Shown here one piece after another: positions 44,297-55,250 of a stretch of 64,000 nt of DNA. Made by a program: the position numbers and the translations under genes. Source of the stretch: Pseudoips prasinana (Eukaryota; Arthropoda; Insecta; Lepidoptera; Nolidae); assembly GCA_951640165.1 (NCBI GenBank), contig OX621237.1, positions 11,966,001 to 12,030,000 of the forward strand, given 5' to 3'. Each line of letters starts with the position of its first letter. Positions within the stretch are counted from its first letter, which is position 1. The notes under the pieces were generated by a model. The model saw only the letters and a program-made list of their open reading frames with translations. It was not told the DNA's origin and did no database searches.

Positions 44297-44700
44297 TTAA
44301 GTGTTATGCACTTGTTGGTGTAGCAGTTTCCAGGCTTCCCTATCGTAAACCTTCTCCTTAACTTCCTTGTTAGTCTCCAATTTCACAACTTCCTTCACTT
44401 GGTCCATATATTTACGTCTCGGTCTGCCTCTCTTTCTTCTTGCCTCAATTTTGCCTTCTATGATGTTGGTGATGAACTTGTCGAGTTGAATTAAATGTCC
44501 AATGTAACTTTTCCTCTTCTACTCTCTATAATCTTTAGAGTTTGACGTTCTTCTTAAACTCTATTTAAGATATCGTCATTTGTCACTTTTTCATTCCAGA
44601 GGACTCTTTCTATTCGACGCCAAAACCACATCTCAAATGCTTCTAGCCTTTCTCGATTTCTGTCTGGTCTTCGGGATCTCGTAACCTGGAAACCTAAAGT
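44297..44700 (-). pseudogene. LINE reverse-transcriptase ORF, C-terminal fragment
   Basis: Read on the minus strand across frames: AFEMWFWRRIERVLWNEKVT, then IIEGKIEARRKRGRPRRKYM, then a D-x2-K-E-V-V segment and REAWKLLHQQVHNT followed by a stop at 44297. This FEMW-x-WRR ... GRPR-x-K-Y-x-D pattern is the conserved C-terminal region of RTE/BovB-like and related LINE proteins. At least two stops or frame shifts occur, and no RT core is present upstream. Confidence 0.72.
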
Positions 44701-45739
44701 ATAAATATAATATACTATAAATATACCTTAACCACTGTGGCTCACCTCTCATTCTAAGATTGCGTGCATACACTCCACAATATCATTGTTATTGTAAGTA
44801 AATTGTTACTTTAGTAAAATTGTGCTAGTCATCTATTTACTAAAGGAAGTTATGACTGTTCGATATTATGTTATTAAAATCTGTTCATTGTACTATGCTA
44901 TGGGAGTTCACTAAAGTAGCAAATTTCTAAGCAATATTAGGTTTAGAAACCCTGTCCAGCTGTCGGTCATGCGGAATTAGCATGGAGACAAACACTTATG
45001 GCTCTCTACAGCGTTCAACCAATCCTCGTGCTCGCAGTCATAGACTTGTATGTTTTCCTGTTATTTAATTGGTCGAATGCTGTTGAGTAATACGAGTTTT
45101 CGTCGTATTGCGAGCTACACTGGATATCGTAATTATAAAATAGTTGTTAAGCCGTCGGCAATAAACTTTCTTATTTACCTTTACTCTTTTGATACTTTGT
45201 AGACGCTCTGCGTATATAATTTAAGTATACCGTATATAGTAAACACTCGAACCATCTATGTACCATAAAGGTATGTAAATACTTCTATCAAGCTGTATTG
45301 TATCGCATTAAGAGTATTTTTCTTTACGTGACGATTTTTACTAGCCAACTCCTACCCCAAGCCGCTTCAAGGAATTCGATTCCAGGAAATGTAACGGTCA
45401 TTTTCTCTCTGTATTACGCAACGAAATTTAATGAACAGAACTTAATATTCCCGTCTTTTATTAATATTATTTTATTTTATTTAGTGCTTGAGAGAATCAG
45501 CGTTAATGTTCCGCTCATTTATTTTATATAACACAATAGGCATAAAGTACTTCCAATTATAAAGGTAGAACTAAGAAGATAAGGGTTATTAATATATATT
45601 CGAGTTACTTATCTCATTTACACACTTAATTACGAATGTAATATATTATTGGTGACGGCATAGAATATCATCACCCCCTCTCATCCCGTGTGGGACGTAG
45701 AAATCGACCGAGAGAATACCTACCAGTAAACGGGCAGCA
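44701..45739. other. no gene recognised
   Basis: AT-rich. A 77-codon frame at 45298-45531 has no recognised domain. Confidence 0.45.
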
Positions 45740-45870
45740 GCGTTTTTCTGTGAACTATGACCATCAAACTGCGATCGCCAACCCGTCTGCCAAGCGTGGT
45801 GATTATGGCATATCTCCCCATTCTTTGGGGCTTTTGTCCAACAGTGGACGTACTTAGGCTGACATGGTTT
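45740..45870 (+). repeat. RTE-like LINE tail
   Basis: Contains CCCGTCTGCCAAGCGTGGTG followed by ATTATGG, then TTTGTCCAACAGTGGACGTA and GGCTGACATGG. This is the degenerate 3' terminus of an RTE-type LINE, comparable in its TCCA(G/A)CAGTGGACGT text to the better preserved tail at 10138-10314. Confidence 0.5.
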
Positions 45871-46516
45871 TTATAAAATCCACCCATATGTAGCTGCGGG
45901 TTGTCAGAAATATTAAACTTTGATAAAGGCTAAGCTTAATAAAGTTAGTCGAAAAAAGAAATCTAATTAGAAAAATACTTTAAGAATTTTTCATCTCATA
46001 ATAATCTAGGATAATTGACCTGATTACTGGCCTACATATTATAGATGATACATATTATAGATGAAACTGCCAATATATAGCATGAGTCATCGTTTTAATA
46101 TTGCACCTAGAATGTGTTTCGCGTAACGTAATAAATAGCACTTTAGCACCCACGATTCACGATGTTCAGATATACATTACTTGGTAATGTATGTATATCT
46201 GAATATATATGTAATTTTGTACAAATAGCTCAGATTTTTTTCATTTTTTTCCAGTCGTTTCCCTAGTTTATCTGGGCCCTTCTCTTAGAAAATCACTCTG
46301 GGATAGTCTCAATTTTGTAAGCTAGTGCAATTCTGTTTACCCTTTAAAATAAACACATTTGTATAAATTATGTAATTTAAAAAAAACTCAACTATTTCAT
46401 ACCAAAATTAATTTATTTCGTATGTAGTACAATTAATGATTTTGATAAACATTTTTGTCTTATATTTTTACACCAGAAATGGTAGAATATATGAGACTTT
46501 CGCATTTGTAGAACCT
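45871..46516. other. no gene; one hairpin
   Basis: A hairpin at 46165-46203 (TTCAGATATACATTAC with a bulged complement, 3-nt loop). Otherwise AT-rich with nothing identified. Confidence 0.45.
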
Positions 46517-47116
46517 TACAGTCTTATTTAAAAACGCTACTTAAATTTAAGCCGGCCGCTCAACCATGGTTTATCAAATTTTTCATTTAAAAACATGATT
46601 TAACTTTGACCCGCGGTTAAGCCATGTCAAAATTTAAACCACGTCGGCCCCTGGTTTAAAGCTTGCTCAAATATGACGGATTTTATTTGCATCAGCTGAC
46701 GTTTTGTTTCACGTTTGTTTGTGAATGGAGGTTTTATTGAAGTTACTAACCGTTTTAATTTTTAAATAAATACTGAATTCCAGTTGGAATCTTATCACAT
46801 ACTTCAAAATCCACCGAAAAAATCAATAGTCCTTGAAAATGCACTGTTACGATCATAAATCTATCATTCCATGTCTACCATAGAGCAAAAATCATAAAGT
46901 TTTGATACATAATCCGATTTAGTCGATTAATTTTGGTCAACCTCTATACCAGTCCCAGAAATGTTGACAGTCTAAAATAAAATGAGGTCACTTAGCTGAG
47001 AAACCTTTAAGTAGGGTTTTTAAATAAAGAAATAGTTGAGCGGGGTTTAAGTGGTTGAGCAGGGTTTAGCTGAGACATGGTTAAGCGGCGGATCACGGAA
47101 TTATTTTAAATAAGAG
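46517..47116. mobile_element. possible MITE with TIRs
   Basis: The left end GTCTTATTTAAAA followed by TTAAGCCGGCCGCTCAACCATGG is loosely mirrored at the right end by CCATG/TTAAGCGGCGGATC and TTTTAAATAAGAGTG. Several copies of a TTAAACC/GGTTTAA motif lie between. The inverted ends suggest a non-autonomous DNA transposon, but the match is imperfect and no target duplication was confirmed. Confidence 0.35.
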
Positions 47117-48343
47117 TGTTATTGTACTATATTCTTAATTCTTAATAACCTGTTCTTTGTTGCTTTCTTTCTTTAAATTGGCAATACATTTCGCCAGCAA
47201 ATTATGTATTCGTTTAATTTTTATAAGTAAGAAGAAAGCTATTAAACCGCTCTAAAAAGCAAGATCAAATATAATTTCTAATAGTATAGTCATTTTAGGA
47301 GATTCTTTTATTCCTTGCAATTATTAGGGCTACTTTGCGATTTTTTAAGCAAGAGTATTTTAATTATGTTTTGATATCAATGAAGTTATAAACAGTGCTA
47401 GCTGTGCCCGCGTCCGCACACTTTGTTGTAACTCCGTAAATGTTACATCATAACATTCCTAATATTGTGTCTCTTGTCGCAAACTTACACTTACTTATCT
47501 TTTATCCCCTATTCCATATTGTTATTTTACATCCTAGAGGGTAAAACTTTTACAAACTTTGTATGTCATATTAATTATATCGAAAGAACAGCCTAACTTT
47601 TTTAGGCTGTTCTTTCGATATAATTAATATTACATACAAAGTTTTGATACATAATCCGATTTAGTCGATTAATTTTGGTCAACCTCTATACCAGTCCCAG
47701 AAATGTTGACAGTCTAAAATAAAATGAGGTCACTTAGCTGAGAAACCCTTAAGTAGGGTTTTTAAATAAAGAAATAGTTGAGCGGGGTTTAAGTGGTTGA
47801 GCAGGGTTTAGCTGAGACATGGTTAAGCGGCGGATCACGGAATTATTTTAAATAAGAGTGTTATTGTACTATATTCTTAATTCTTAATAACCTGTTCTTT
47901 GTTGCTTTCTTTCTTTAAATTGGCAATACATTTCGCCAGCAAATTATGTATTCGTTTAATTTTTATAAGTAAGAAGAAAGCTATTAAACCGCTCTAAAAA
48001 GCAAGATCAAATATCATTTCTAATAGTATAGTCATTTTAGGAGATTCTTTTATTCCTTGCAATTATTAGGGCTACTTTGCGATTTTTTAAGCAAGAGTAT
48101 TTTAATTATGTTTTGATATCAATGAAGTTATAAACAGTGCTAGCTGTGCCCGCGTCCGCACACTTTGTTGTAACTCCGTAAATGTTACATCATAACATTC
48201 CTAATATTGTGTCTCTTGTCGCAAACTTACACTTACTTATCTTTTATCCCCTATTCCATATTGTTATTTTACATCCTAGAGGGTAAAACTTTTACAAACT
48301 TTGTATGTCATATTAATTATATCGAAAGAACAGCCTAAAAAAG
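46899..48343 (+). repeat. 742-bp duplication joined through an inverted 44-nt segment
   Basis: 46899-47596 recurs at 47641-48338, offset exactly 742 bp, with only a few substitutions seen (for example CTTTAAG versus CCTTAAG, and TATAATTTC versus TATCATTTC). The copies are not directly abutted. Between them, 47597-47640 is the reverse complement of about 48300-48343, forming a near-perfect hairpin with the end of copy 1. At the right junction the inverted piece passes into copy 2 through CAAAGTTTTGATAC, against ATAAAGTTTTGATAC before copy 1. Confidence 0.85.
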
Positions 48344-48560
48344 TTCAAGCTTCTAGGTCTAAAAATGAGATAATTCCCTACAACTTTTCATTGCTCCTTT
48401 CAACCCCTTACAACCCTTTATTCGCATTTAAAAGTATCCTATGTTTTCTCTCAGGCTTTAGATTATCTGTGTACTAAATTTCATTTAAATCGCTTTAGTA
48501 GTTTAAGCGTGAAAGCACGACAGACAGACAGAGTAAACTATCGACATATTTTTTTAAGAA
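47398..48560 (-). mobile_element. Helitron-like sequence split by the duplication
   Basis: On the minus strand, CGGGCACAGCTAGC at 47398-47412 and again at 48140-48154 resembles the Helitron 3' end. The body past copy 2 (48480-48545) carries TTAAATCGCTTTAGTAGTTT and CGTGAAAGCACGACAGACAG, familiar Helitron-body text. The duplication apparently began and ended inside this element, so one end is present twice and the other once. Confidence 0.45.
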
Positions 48561-49079
48561 AAGTAAGCTTAGTAGTAGCTTTAAGTATAAATATGCACAA
48601 AACATACTAAATTATTTGGCTGTTGCAGTATAGCAGGCATTAGCATGTGGCCTCTCCGGAAATAACTCAAATTTATATTTTGAATTATTCACGAGTCCAT
48701 TTTGACATAAAAATTGACTTTCAATCATTCTTGTCTGTCATATCTAATGTCTCTCAATCTTGATTGATAATACAATAAACCTAGATAACCTAATCCTTGG
48801 TCAGTACTTATAAAAATAGATTGTAATCTTTTCTAAGCTCCTAATCGCGTATCATAGTTATTGATAGGAAGGATTTTGTTTCGTAAGTTGGTATCGTATG
48901 TCATAGGTAGGATTTCGTTATTTAGGTTGGTAGTTGAATAGTTTGATATCATCTGGAATAAACGACGCGATATCATGATCGCAAAATTATGTCCGTAATA
49001 GAATTTAAAGCGCATTAATGCGCTGAAAACACCCAATTTTACCTTCGAGCATAAACGCTCGAAGAATTTGACACTTAGA
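48561..49079. other. no gene recognised
   Basis: Includes a small hairpin TTCGAGC / GCTCGAA at about 49043-49062. A minus-strand frame at 48833-49036 has an internal AT-rich repeat and no domain. Confidence 0.45.
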
Positions 49080-49120
49080 TATAAAAGGTTTAAAGTCAGT
49101 GAAACTTTAAACCTTTTATA
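49080..49120. repeat. perfect hairpin, 17-bp arms, 7-nt loop
   Basis: TATAAAAGGTTTAAAGT at 49080-49096 is the exact reverse complement of 49104-49120 across CAGTGAA. Confidence 0.85.
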
Positions 49121-51089
49121 ATTTATTTTTTTCGACGACTAACTATCGATCAAAAAAAATATAATTGTAATATATATAAACGGCCCCCAATCTCTTGAAA
49201 CAGCTAATTTCATTATAAGTCCTAAGACATAAATAATATCATAATATTAATACGCGAAACAAAGAACTTTGTTTAAACTCTTTGTGTATAGTACGAAAAT
49301 TGCGCGGACGGAGGAATATGTAATTTGGAACAGTTAAGTTCATATAGAGAAGGAGTGCATAAAGCTATTTCTTTTTATATAAGATGCATTAGAAGTAAAT
49401 TATTTTAATAAAAAATACATTACACACCCTAGCATGCTTTTGACACACTGATAAACTGTGAAAAAATGAGAAACTGAGAGAAATTGAGAACGGATCAATA
49501 TTATTTGCCTTTAATGTCTTTAGTATTTGACAATAGAATCTTAATGGTCGAATTTCGAACCAGTGCGATCTCTAGTTTATATGAAACAACCTCGCTAGCA
49601 TATTCGAATAAATAAAAGTTAAATATTTTGTACATTCAACACATCATCAGACGTTACAGTTTAACCTCGGTTTCTAGTGCAAGTGGACACAAATGTGAAG
49701 TTGACTCTACAAAGTTATGTAAATGTTAAAATCTGAAACTGGTACTCCCCTCCACTGTCTTACACTGAATACTGCTCTACAAATACAGTGAACAAGCAAA
49801 CCAGTCAAGAATAGAAGGAAGCAGCATTGCCGCATTATAGAAACTCGTCTGCCCTGACCTTGCGACACATTTCGTGTATAAAATGGAGCAGTTCAAGCGC
49901 CGCAACGCGCTAATTCGGGACTGGCAAAACATAAATATCGCCCGAAGTCAAGGTCAACATAAGATACTAGCGCCCCTCCGTAAGATAATATTGCTGAAGT
50001 CGAATAACGAAACAAAATCATTAATTTTCTTGTTAATGGGAAATTATTGGATATTATAATATATTTCTGACTAAGGTTCATATTATTACATTTAATTATG
50101 TATCCGAATCATAACAATCTTTTTGACTGAGTAGTGTAAGTCCTGACCTTTGCCGATTCACGTATCGAAAAATATTTGAGTAAAAACAAAAAGTGCAATT
50201 CACACACGGCAGGAATGAGACTTCAGTAAAGTATTCTACAAGAGTATGAGATAAATATAAAGAAGAAAATAAATATCAAGATTATTAGAATAATTAAAAG
50301 GTTTATTATTTTTTATTGTAAATTGAAGATAATAATATATTATCATACATCTTATTCAGATTCCACGTTTTCTCTTTGAACAAATGGCACGAGAGATATA
50401 AATAAAAAATATTGGTTAAATTAACACAGATGTGTTAAATAACTTAGGATTTTAATACTCAAAGAAAAAAAGCTTCGTTGGACGCATGCGCTAAGTCACG
50501 TGATAGCAACTGAATTCTTTTCTTACATTTATCAATTTTAGAACTCACTTAAATTCCTACTGATAAGTTTTTGTTATAGTTGACAACTGAAGTTTGAAGT
50601 TTCGTGTACAATTATATATATAGATATATATTATATATACAGATATATATAGATACGGCCGGAAAACGGGATTTCTATGAAAATTATAGTAATTAACAAA
50701 GAAAATCCGTTCCCTTATCTAATTGTCAGTTACCGATCGACAAAAGTTAATAATGTGTCAAAATAATGTAGCAAGGCAATAACCATAAGATTCAGATTTA
50801 TCTACATAATTAGTATACATATAAGCAGCATTTTTTATGTCTGTATAAGTATATGCTTCCTAAATTCTCTGGAAGAGATGACTTGTTCTGAGTTCTGAGT
50901 TCATGATAAGGCCAACAGTTATACCAACCGCTTTGTTATGGTATGATTAATTTCTTGTTTTATCCCTTGTTTGGAGTACAGTATAGTATCGAAAAGTCTA
51001 TCTATTTGTATCGTCTTTCTATTTTTCGGGTACTATAAATATGCAACATCTCCCGTCCAGATGCTTGATTTGTAATGGTTCTCTACATA
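49121..51089. other. no gene recognised
   Basis: AT-rich, with a TATATA-rich stretch near 50612-50652. The two overlapping frames at 49874-50081 on opposite strands show no domain. Confidence 0.45.
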
Positions 51090-51393
51090 TCTATACATAT
51101 AATAAAATCGTAGGAAAGTCAAAACTGTACATTGAATATTTTTTTTAAAGGATACTTGTGGCGTGATCTACTATCGATATCGAATCCAAAAATATAGTTT
51201 ACAGAATCTTTGTCTGTATGTATGTCCGGGCTGAACTCAAAATGTACTGCATGGATTTACTTCAAATTTTGCATGTATATTACTAAGAGGTCGGGTCAAC
51301 ATATAGGCTACATATTATGACGCTATCACCTACGGTGGAGGAGCTGTGATCTTTATAAAGTTTAACGCGGGTAAAACCGCGGGTCACAGCTAG
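51090..51393 (+). mobile_element. non-autonomous Helitron, 304 bp
   Basis: Same subfamily as 40796-41114: A|TCTATACATATAATAAAATC at the start, GTAAAACCGCGGGTCACAGC then TAG at the end, next to T. Small indels separate the copies, including loss of a CAACAATGTCAAC-like direct repeat in this one. Confidence 0.83.
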
Positions 51394-51618
51394 TTACTGA
51401 TAAAACACAACAAATTAATATGCGTACATTTCATGTCTATACACGTTACCTCGTGCATACATTTAATACAATTATTCACTATTGTTATTGTGACACCAAT
51501 TAACAGTAAATTGAGGGGCGGAACTCTCGTGACATAACAGATTAATTAATTTAATGAAATAAACTTAATCAGCATTTTCGAATCAATATACGCTAATAAG
51601 CATTAACTTCTGATACAA

Positions 51619-51706
51619 TCCTACTAATATTATAAACATGAAAGTTTGTAAGTATGGATGGATGGATGGATGTTTGTCACTCTTTCACGTAAAAACTACT
51701 GAATGG
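51619..51706 (+). mobile_element. Helitron 5' end, interrupted by a LINE
   Basis: A|TCCTACTAATATTATAAACA followed by GAAAGTTTGTAAGTATGG and (GGAT)4, the standard left end of the common Helitron subfamily. The Helitron body breaks off near 51706, where LINE sequence starts. The 3' half was not found on the far side of the LINE. Confidence 0.65.
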
Positions 51707-54043
51707 ATACTCTCTCTAGTTACTTCTGTTAACATGGATATACTTCCCCTGAATGCAACACATCGCGCTCCTCACAGTTCGCCATCACTCCTAGATCTTG
51801 TCCTTGTTTCGAACCCTTCAAAAGTAGCATCTTATGGCCAATTACCAGCTTCTTTCTCATATCATGACCTATTATATATTTCCTATAAAATTCACTGCCC
51901 TCGACGAAAGTCTCAATTTCTCTTCCTTCGTAGCTTCAAAAACTTTGTCCTGGAACGTTTGAGGGCTGATGCGGGCAGTATCGATTGGACTCCTGTTTAC
52001 AACTGTATCGACATAGACACCAAGGTTACAAAATTCACACAAACTTTATTAAATTTATACAACATTCATGCTCCCATCAAAAAGGTGAGGATAAAACATC
52101 CACCTGCGCCCTGGCTGTCTGATGATATTAGAAAAGTTATGTCAAAGCGAGATAAAGCCAAAACAAAATATAAAAAATCCCCATCGGAAGAGAACGGGTG
52201 TACATATAAAAGGCTTCGGAATCGCTGCAGTCGCATGTGTAGAGACGCTAAAAAGCGCCACATTCACAACTCCATTAATAACCTCGGTACAGCACAAGTA
52301 TGGCAATTTCTAAAATCACTTGGTGTCGGCAAGGACCGTAATGACAATGTGACGTCTTCGGTGGATCTAAATGCACTTAACACACATTTTGCCACACCGC
52401 CGGTGACACTGGATGCCAGCACCAAGTCTTCCACTTTAAATTATCTCTCTAAAACTTCTATGCCGGTATGTACTTGTTTTTCTTTTACTGCAGTTACTGA
52501 ACAAGATATTAAAAAATCCATCCGATCCATCTCTACTAAAGCAGTGGGAGATGATGGTGTCCAGCTCCAAATGCTTTCCCTGATTCTTGAAGAACTTGCA
52601 CCCATAATCACCCATATTATAAATTTTTCTTTTGAGGCAAGTTCTTTTCCGTCAGCCTGGAAAAAAGCCCTGGTCCTACCACTTCCCAAAACCCAAAATC
52701 CATCTTCCTTATCTCAATACCGTCCTATCTCTATCCTTCCAATCTTGTCCAAAATCCTTGAAAGTGTTGTTAGCCAACAACTCTCTCGTTACCTCTCCTC
52801 TCAAAGCCTACTAAGTCCATACCAATCAGGGTTCCGTCCTGGCCATAGCACCGTAACGGCCCTAGTGAAAATTACGGATGATGTCCGATTTGCCATGGAG
52901 CGGAAATTACTCACGGTGATGGTCTTATTGGACTTCAGTAGTGCCTTCAACTCAGTTGATTTTGATATCCTCCTAGGTATCTTATCTTCCTTAAATATCT
53001 CATCTTCAGTAACTGCATGGTTTGACTCATATCTTCGAGGACGCTCGCAGTCTGTACGCTATGAAGAAGCTTCTTCTGAGTGGTGTGATCTTACTGCGAG
53101 CGTTCCTCAAGGTGGCGTACTCTCTCCTCTTCTCTTCTCTGTGTTTATAAACGCCATAACCAAAATTGTTTCTTCAAATTACCATCTCTATGCAGACGAT
53201 TTGCAGCTTTACCGACACTTTAAAGTTGAGGATATCGGTCTGGCCATGGATGCCATCAATAGCGATCTTGGAAACATTAGTGATTGGGCGAAATCTTTTG
53301 GACTCTTGGTTAACCCTACTAAATCACAAGCAATCATTATTGGTGGCAGACATGTGTTTAGTTTGATACCTAACAACTTTCTTCCACCAGTTCTTTATGA
53401 CAACGTCCGTGTACCTTATGCTGCACATGTTAAAAATCTTGGTATACTAATTGATAGTAACTTATCTTGGAGCACTCACGTTGCGGAAGTAAGCAGAAGG
53501 GTATACTGCTCGTTTCAGTCTCTTAAACGGTTACAGAAATTCTTACCCTTCCGTACTAAAGTATGTTTAGCTCAATCACTCCTACTTCCTCTTCTAGACT
53601 ATGCCGATGTCTGTTTTCTGGATGCGAATGAAGAACTTCTTAACAAGCTCGATCGTCTGCAGAATTTGTGCATTCGCTTCATTTTTGGCCTCCGTAAATA
53701 CGACCATGTGTCGGAGTTTCGGAGGCGGTTGAAGTGGCTGCCAATACGGCAACGTCGAGATTGTCACATTCTTTCCCTACTCTTCTCAATCCTTCATAAC
53801 TTTAATTCTCCTGCCTATCTTCGTGAACGCTTTGAGTACTTAGTCCCTCGAGGCAAATTCTGCCGCTCAGCCACGTCATCTCTACTTCGTATGCCTTCTC
53901 ATACTTCCAGCCGTTATGATGGTTCTTTCACAATACGTGCCGTTCGACTATGGAACTCTCTTCCACACTCTATTCTTACTAGCTCATCTTTAGACGTATT
54001 TAAAAGAAGAACAAAGGAACACTTTTTGTCACTATCAGTGTAA
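51638..54043 (+). CDS. LINE endonuclease/reverse transcriptase, 5'-truncated, starting in Helitron sequence
   Basis: An 801-codon open frame. Its ATG and first ~23 codons are Helitron DNA; LINE homology begins near 51707. It then encodes the last part of an endonuclease (SLLDLVLVSNPSKV, SYHDLLYISYK). A linker with APWLSDDIRKVMSKRDKAK is followed by a complete RT: SQYRPISILPILSKILE, SGFRPGHSTVTAL, VLLDFSSAFNSVDFDILL (motif A), SVPQGGVLSPLLFS and HLYADDLQLY (YADD near 53188-53199). The C-terminus (LWNSLPHSI, VFKRRTKEHFL) is intact. Most of the endonuclease and any ORF1 are missing, so it is not autonomous. Motifs place it in the broad Jockey/CR1 group; clade not fixed. A diverged relative is at 62337-64000. 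Confidence 0.87.
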   Translation: MKVCKYGWMDGCLSLFHVKTTEWILSLVTSVNMDILPLNATHRAPHSSPSLLDLVLVSNPSKVASYGQLPASFSYHDLLYISYKIHCPRRKSQFLFLRSFKNFVLERLRADAGSIDWTPVYNCIDIDTKVTKFTQTLLNLYNIHAPIKKVRIKHPPAPWLSDDIRKVMSKRDKAKTKYKKSPSEENGCTYKRLRNRCSRMCRDAKKRHIHNSINNLGTAQVWQFLKSLGVGKDRNDNVTSSVDLNALNTHFATPPVTLDASTKSSTLNYLSKTSMPVCTCFSFTAVTEQDIKKSIRSISTKAVGDDGVQLQMLSLILEELAPIITHIINFSFEASSFPSAWKKALVLPLPKTQNPSSLSQYRPISILPILSKILESVVSQQLSRYLSSQSLLSPYQSGFRPGHSTVTALVKITDDVRFAMERKLLTVMVLLDFSSAFNSVDFDILLGILSSLNISSSVTAWFDSYLRGRSQSVRYEEASSEWCDLTASVPQGGVLSPLLFSVFINAITKIVSSNYHLYADDLQLYRHFKVEDIGLAMDAINSDLGNISDWAKSFGLLVNPTKSQAIIIGGRHVFSLIPNNFLPPVLYDNVRVPYAAHVKNLGILIDSNLSWSTHVAEVSRRVYCSFQSLKRLQKFLPFRTKVCLAQSLLLPLLDYADVCFLDANEELLNKLDRLQNLCIRFIFGLRKYDHVSEFRRRLKWLPIRQRRDCHILSLLFSILHNFNSPAYLRERFEYLVPRGKFCRSATSSLLRMPSHTSSRYDGSFTIRAVRLWNSLPHSILTSSSLDVFKRRTKEHFLSLSV

Positions 54044-54190
54044 TCAGAGAGATATATTATATTATATATAGTAGTGTAGTGTGTATAGTACCTATGTAAT
54101 TTGTGTGTATTATTAGTATGTATTAGTATGTAGTTATTTATCTATTTCTACCAATTAGGTAGTAGCAATAAATAGTATCTCTTATTTATT
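51707..54190 (+). mobile_element. 5'-truncated Jockey/CR1-group LINE
   Basis: Covers the coding region above and a short AT-rich 3' UTR ending near GCAATAAATAGTATCTC. No long poly(A) is present. Target duplications were not identified, so the right boundary is approximate. Confidence 0.75.
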
Positions 54191-54234
54191 TATATTTTTT
54201 TCCTTTTGTTGTTGTACACTTTTTTTTACCCGTA

Positions 54235-54365
54235 TTCTACAAATCTCCTTCTGTCAGTGGTTTGCTGGAAGAAAACTCATCTATGAGTTAAGCTCGCCTT
54301 TGTACACAAATTTACAAATACACTTGTATAAAATGTATATTTTTTGTGTGCAATAAAGAATAAGA
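54235..54365 (+). repeat. LINE 3' UTR-like fragment
   Basis: TGGTTTGCTGGAAGAAAACTC with ATGAGTTAAGCTCGCCTTTG and TGCAATAAAGAATAAG resembles the 3' UTR of a common lepidopteran LINE. It could be the true tail of the LINE to its left or a separate fragment. Confidence 0.4.
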
Positions 54366-54532
54366 AACTTTACAATAATATAGCTTATACTTCAGAATAA
54401 CACATAGGCTACAATTTATAAAGATATTGTGTGAATTCTCGAAATGTGACGATAAGTGTCAAGTAAGTACGAAAATATCTACTATCTGCGAGCTATACCG
54501 GCGTGCACTTACAAAACTCCTAGAGGTACACA

Positions 54533-54638
54533 TCCTACTAATATTATAAATGTGAAAGTTTGTGAGTATAGATGTATGTTTGTTACTCGTTTACCCCGAA
54601 ACTACTTTAACGCGGTAGAAACCGCGGGGCATAGCTAG
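54533..54638 (+). mobile_element. minimal Helitron, 106 bp
   Basis: A|TCCTACTAATATTATAAATG at the left, CGCGGTAGAAACCGCGG hairpin and GCATAGCTAG|T at the right, with only about 50 bp between. Both diagnostic ends and the A/T insertion dinucleotide are present, so it looks like an internally deleted but terminally complete copy. Confidence 0.85.
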
Positions 54639-54990
54639 TTTAAGATATTACGATTGAGGGTATGGCCCAGAAGTCTCTCTGCAAACCGATTTAAACAAAA
54701 TTTATATGGAGCTTTAAAAAGCATATTTGGTCCTAACAATCTTCGTGTTTTTGTATGTAAGGTACGAACACATACTCTAGAATTAATAGCCTACTTCTTT
54801 GAAAGTAGGTAAAAAGTATCGCCTTTATCCTGATACACTATAAACTACGCAATGCAAGACATTAATACTATACAATTAACGTTACATACGTGGTTTTTCA
54901 ATAAAAATGTTACTATCCCTATGATGAATGATAAGAAGAAAAATATGCACATAATTTTCTGAAGAAAGAAATCATTGGATTTATATTATA
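54639..54990. other. no gene recognised
   Basis: AT-rich spacer between two Helitrons. Confidence 0.5.
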
Positions 54991-55181
54991 CTAGCTGTGC
55001 CCCGCGTTTTTACCCGCGTGAAACTTTATAAATGATATATGTGTTAATCCAGGGTATCAGCTAACTCCATACCAAATTTTATTAAAATAGCTCCAGCCGT
55101 TTAGACGTGAAGTACAAGTAACAAACATACACACTCACACACTCATATACTCACACAGTCACAAACTTTCGCCTTTATAAT
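54991..55181 (-). mobile_element. non-autonomous Helitron
   Basis: Minus strand: ends with CGCGGGTAAAAACGCGGGGC, then ACAGCTAG at 54991-54998. The body has CACGTCTAAACGGCTGGAGC. The 5' terminus is cut after TTATAAAGGCGAAAG, so the TC start is missing. Confidence 0.75.
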
Positions 55182-55250
55182 AAAAAATAATAATTTAATT
55201 CAGAATAAATTCCATATGTGTTAGTTACAATGACAACTTTAAAACTAGTG

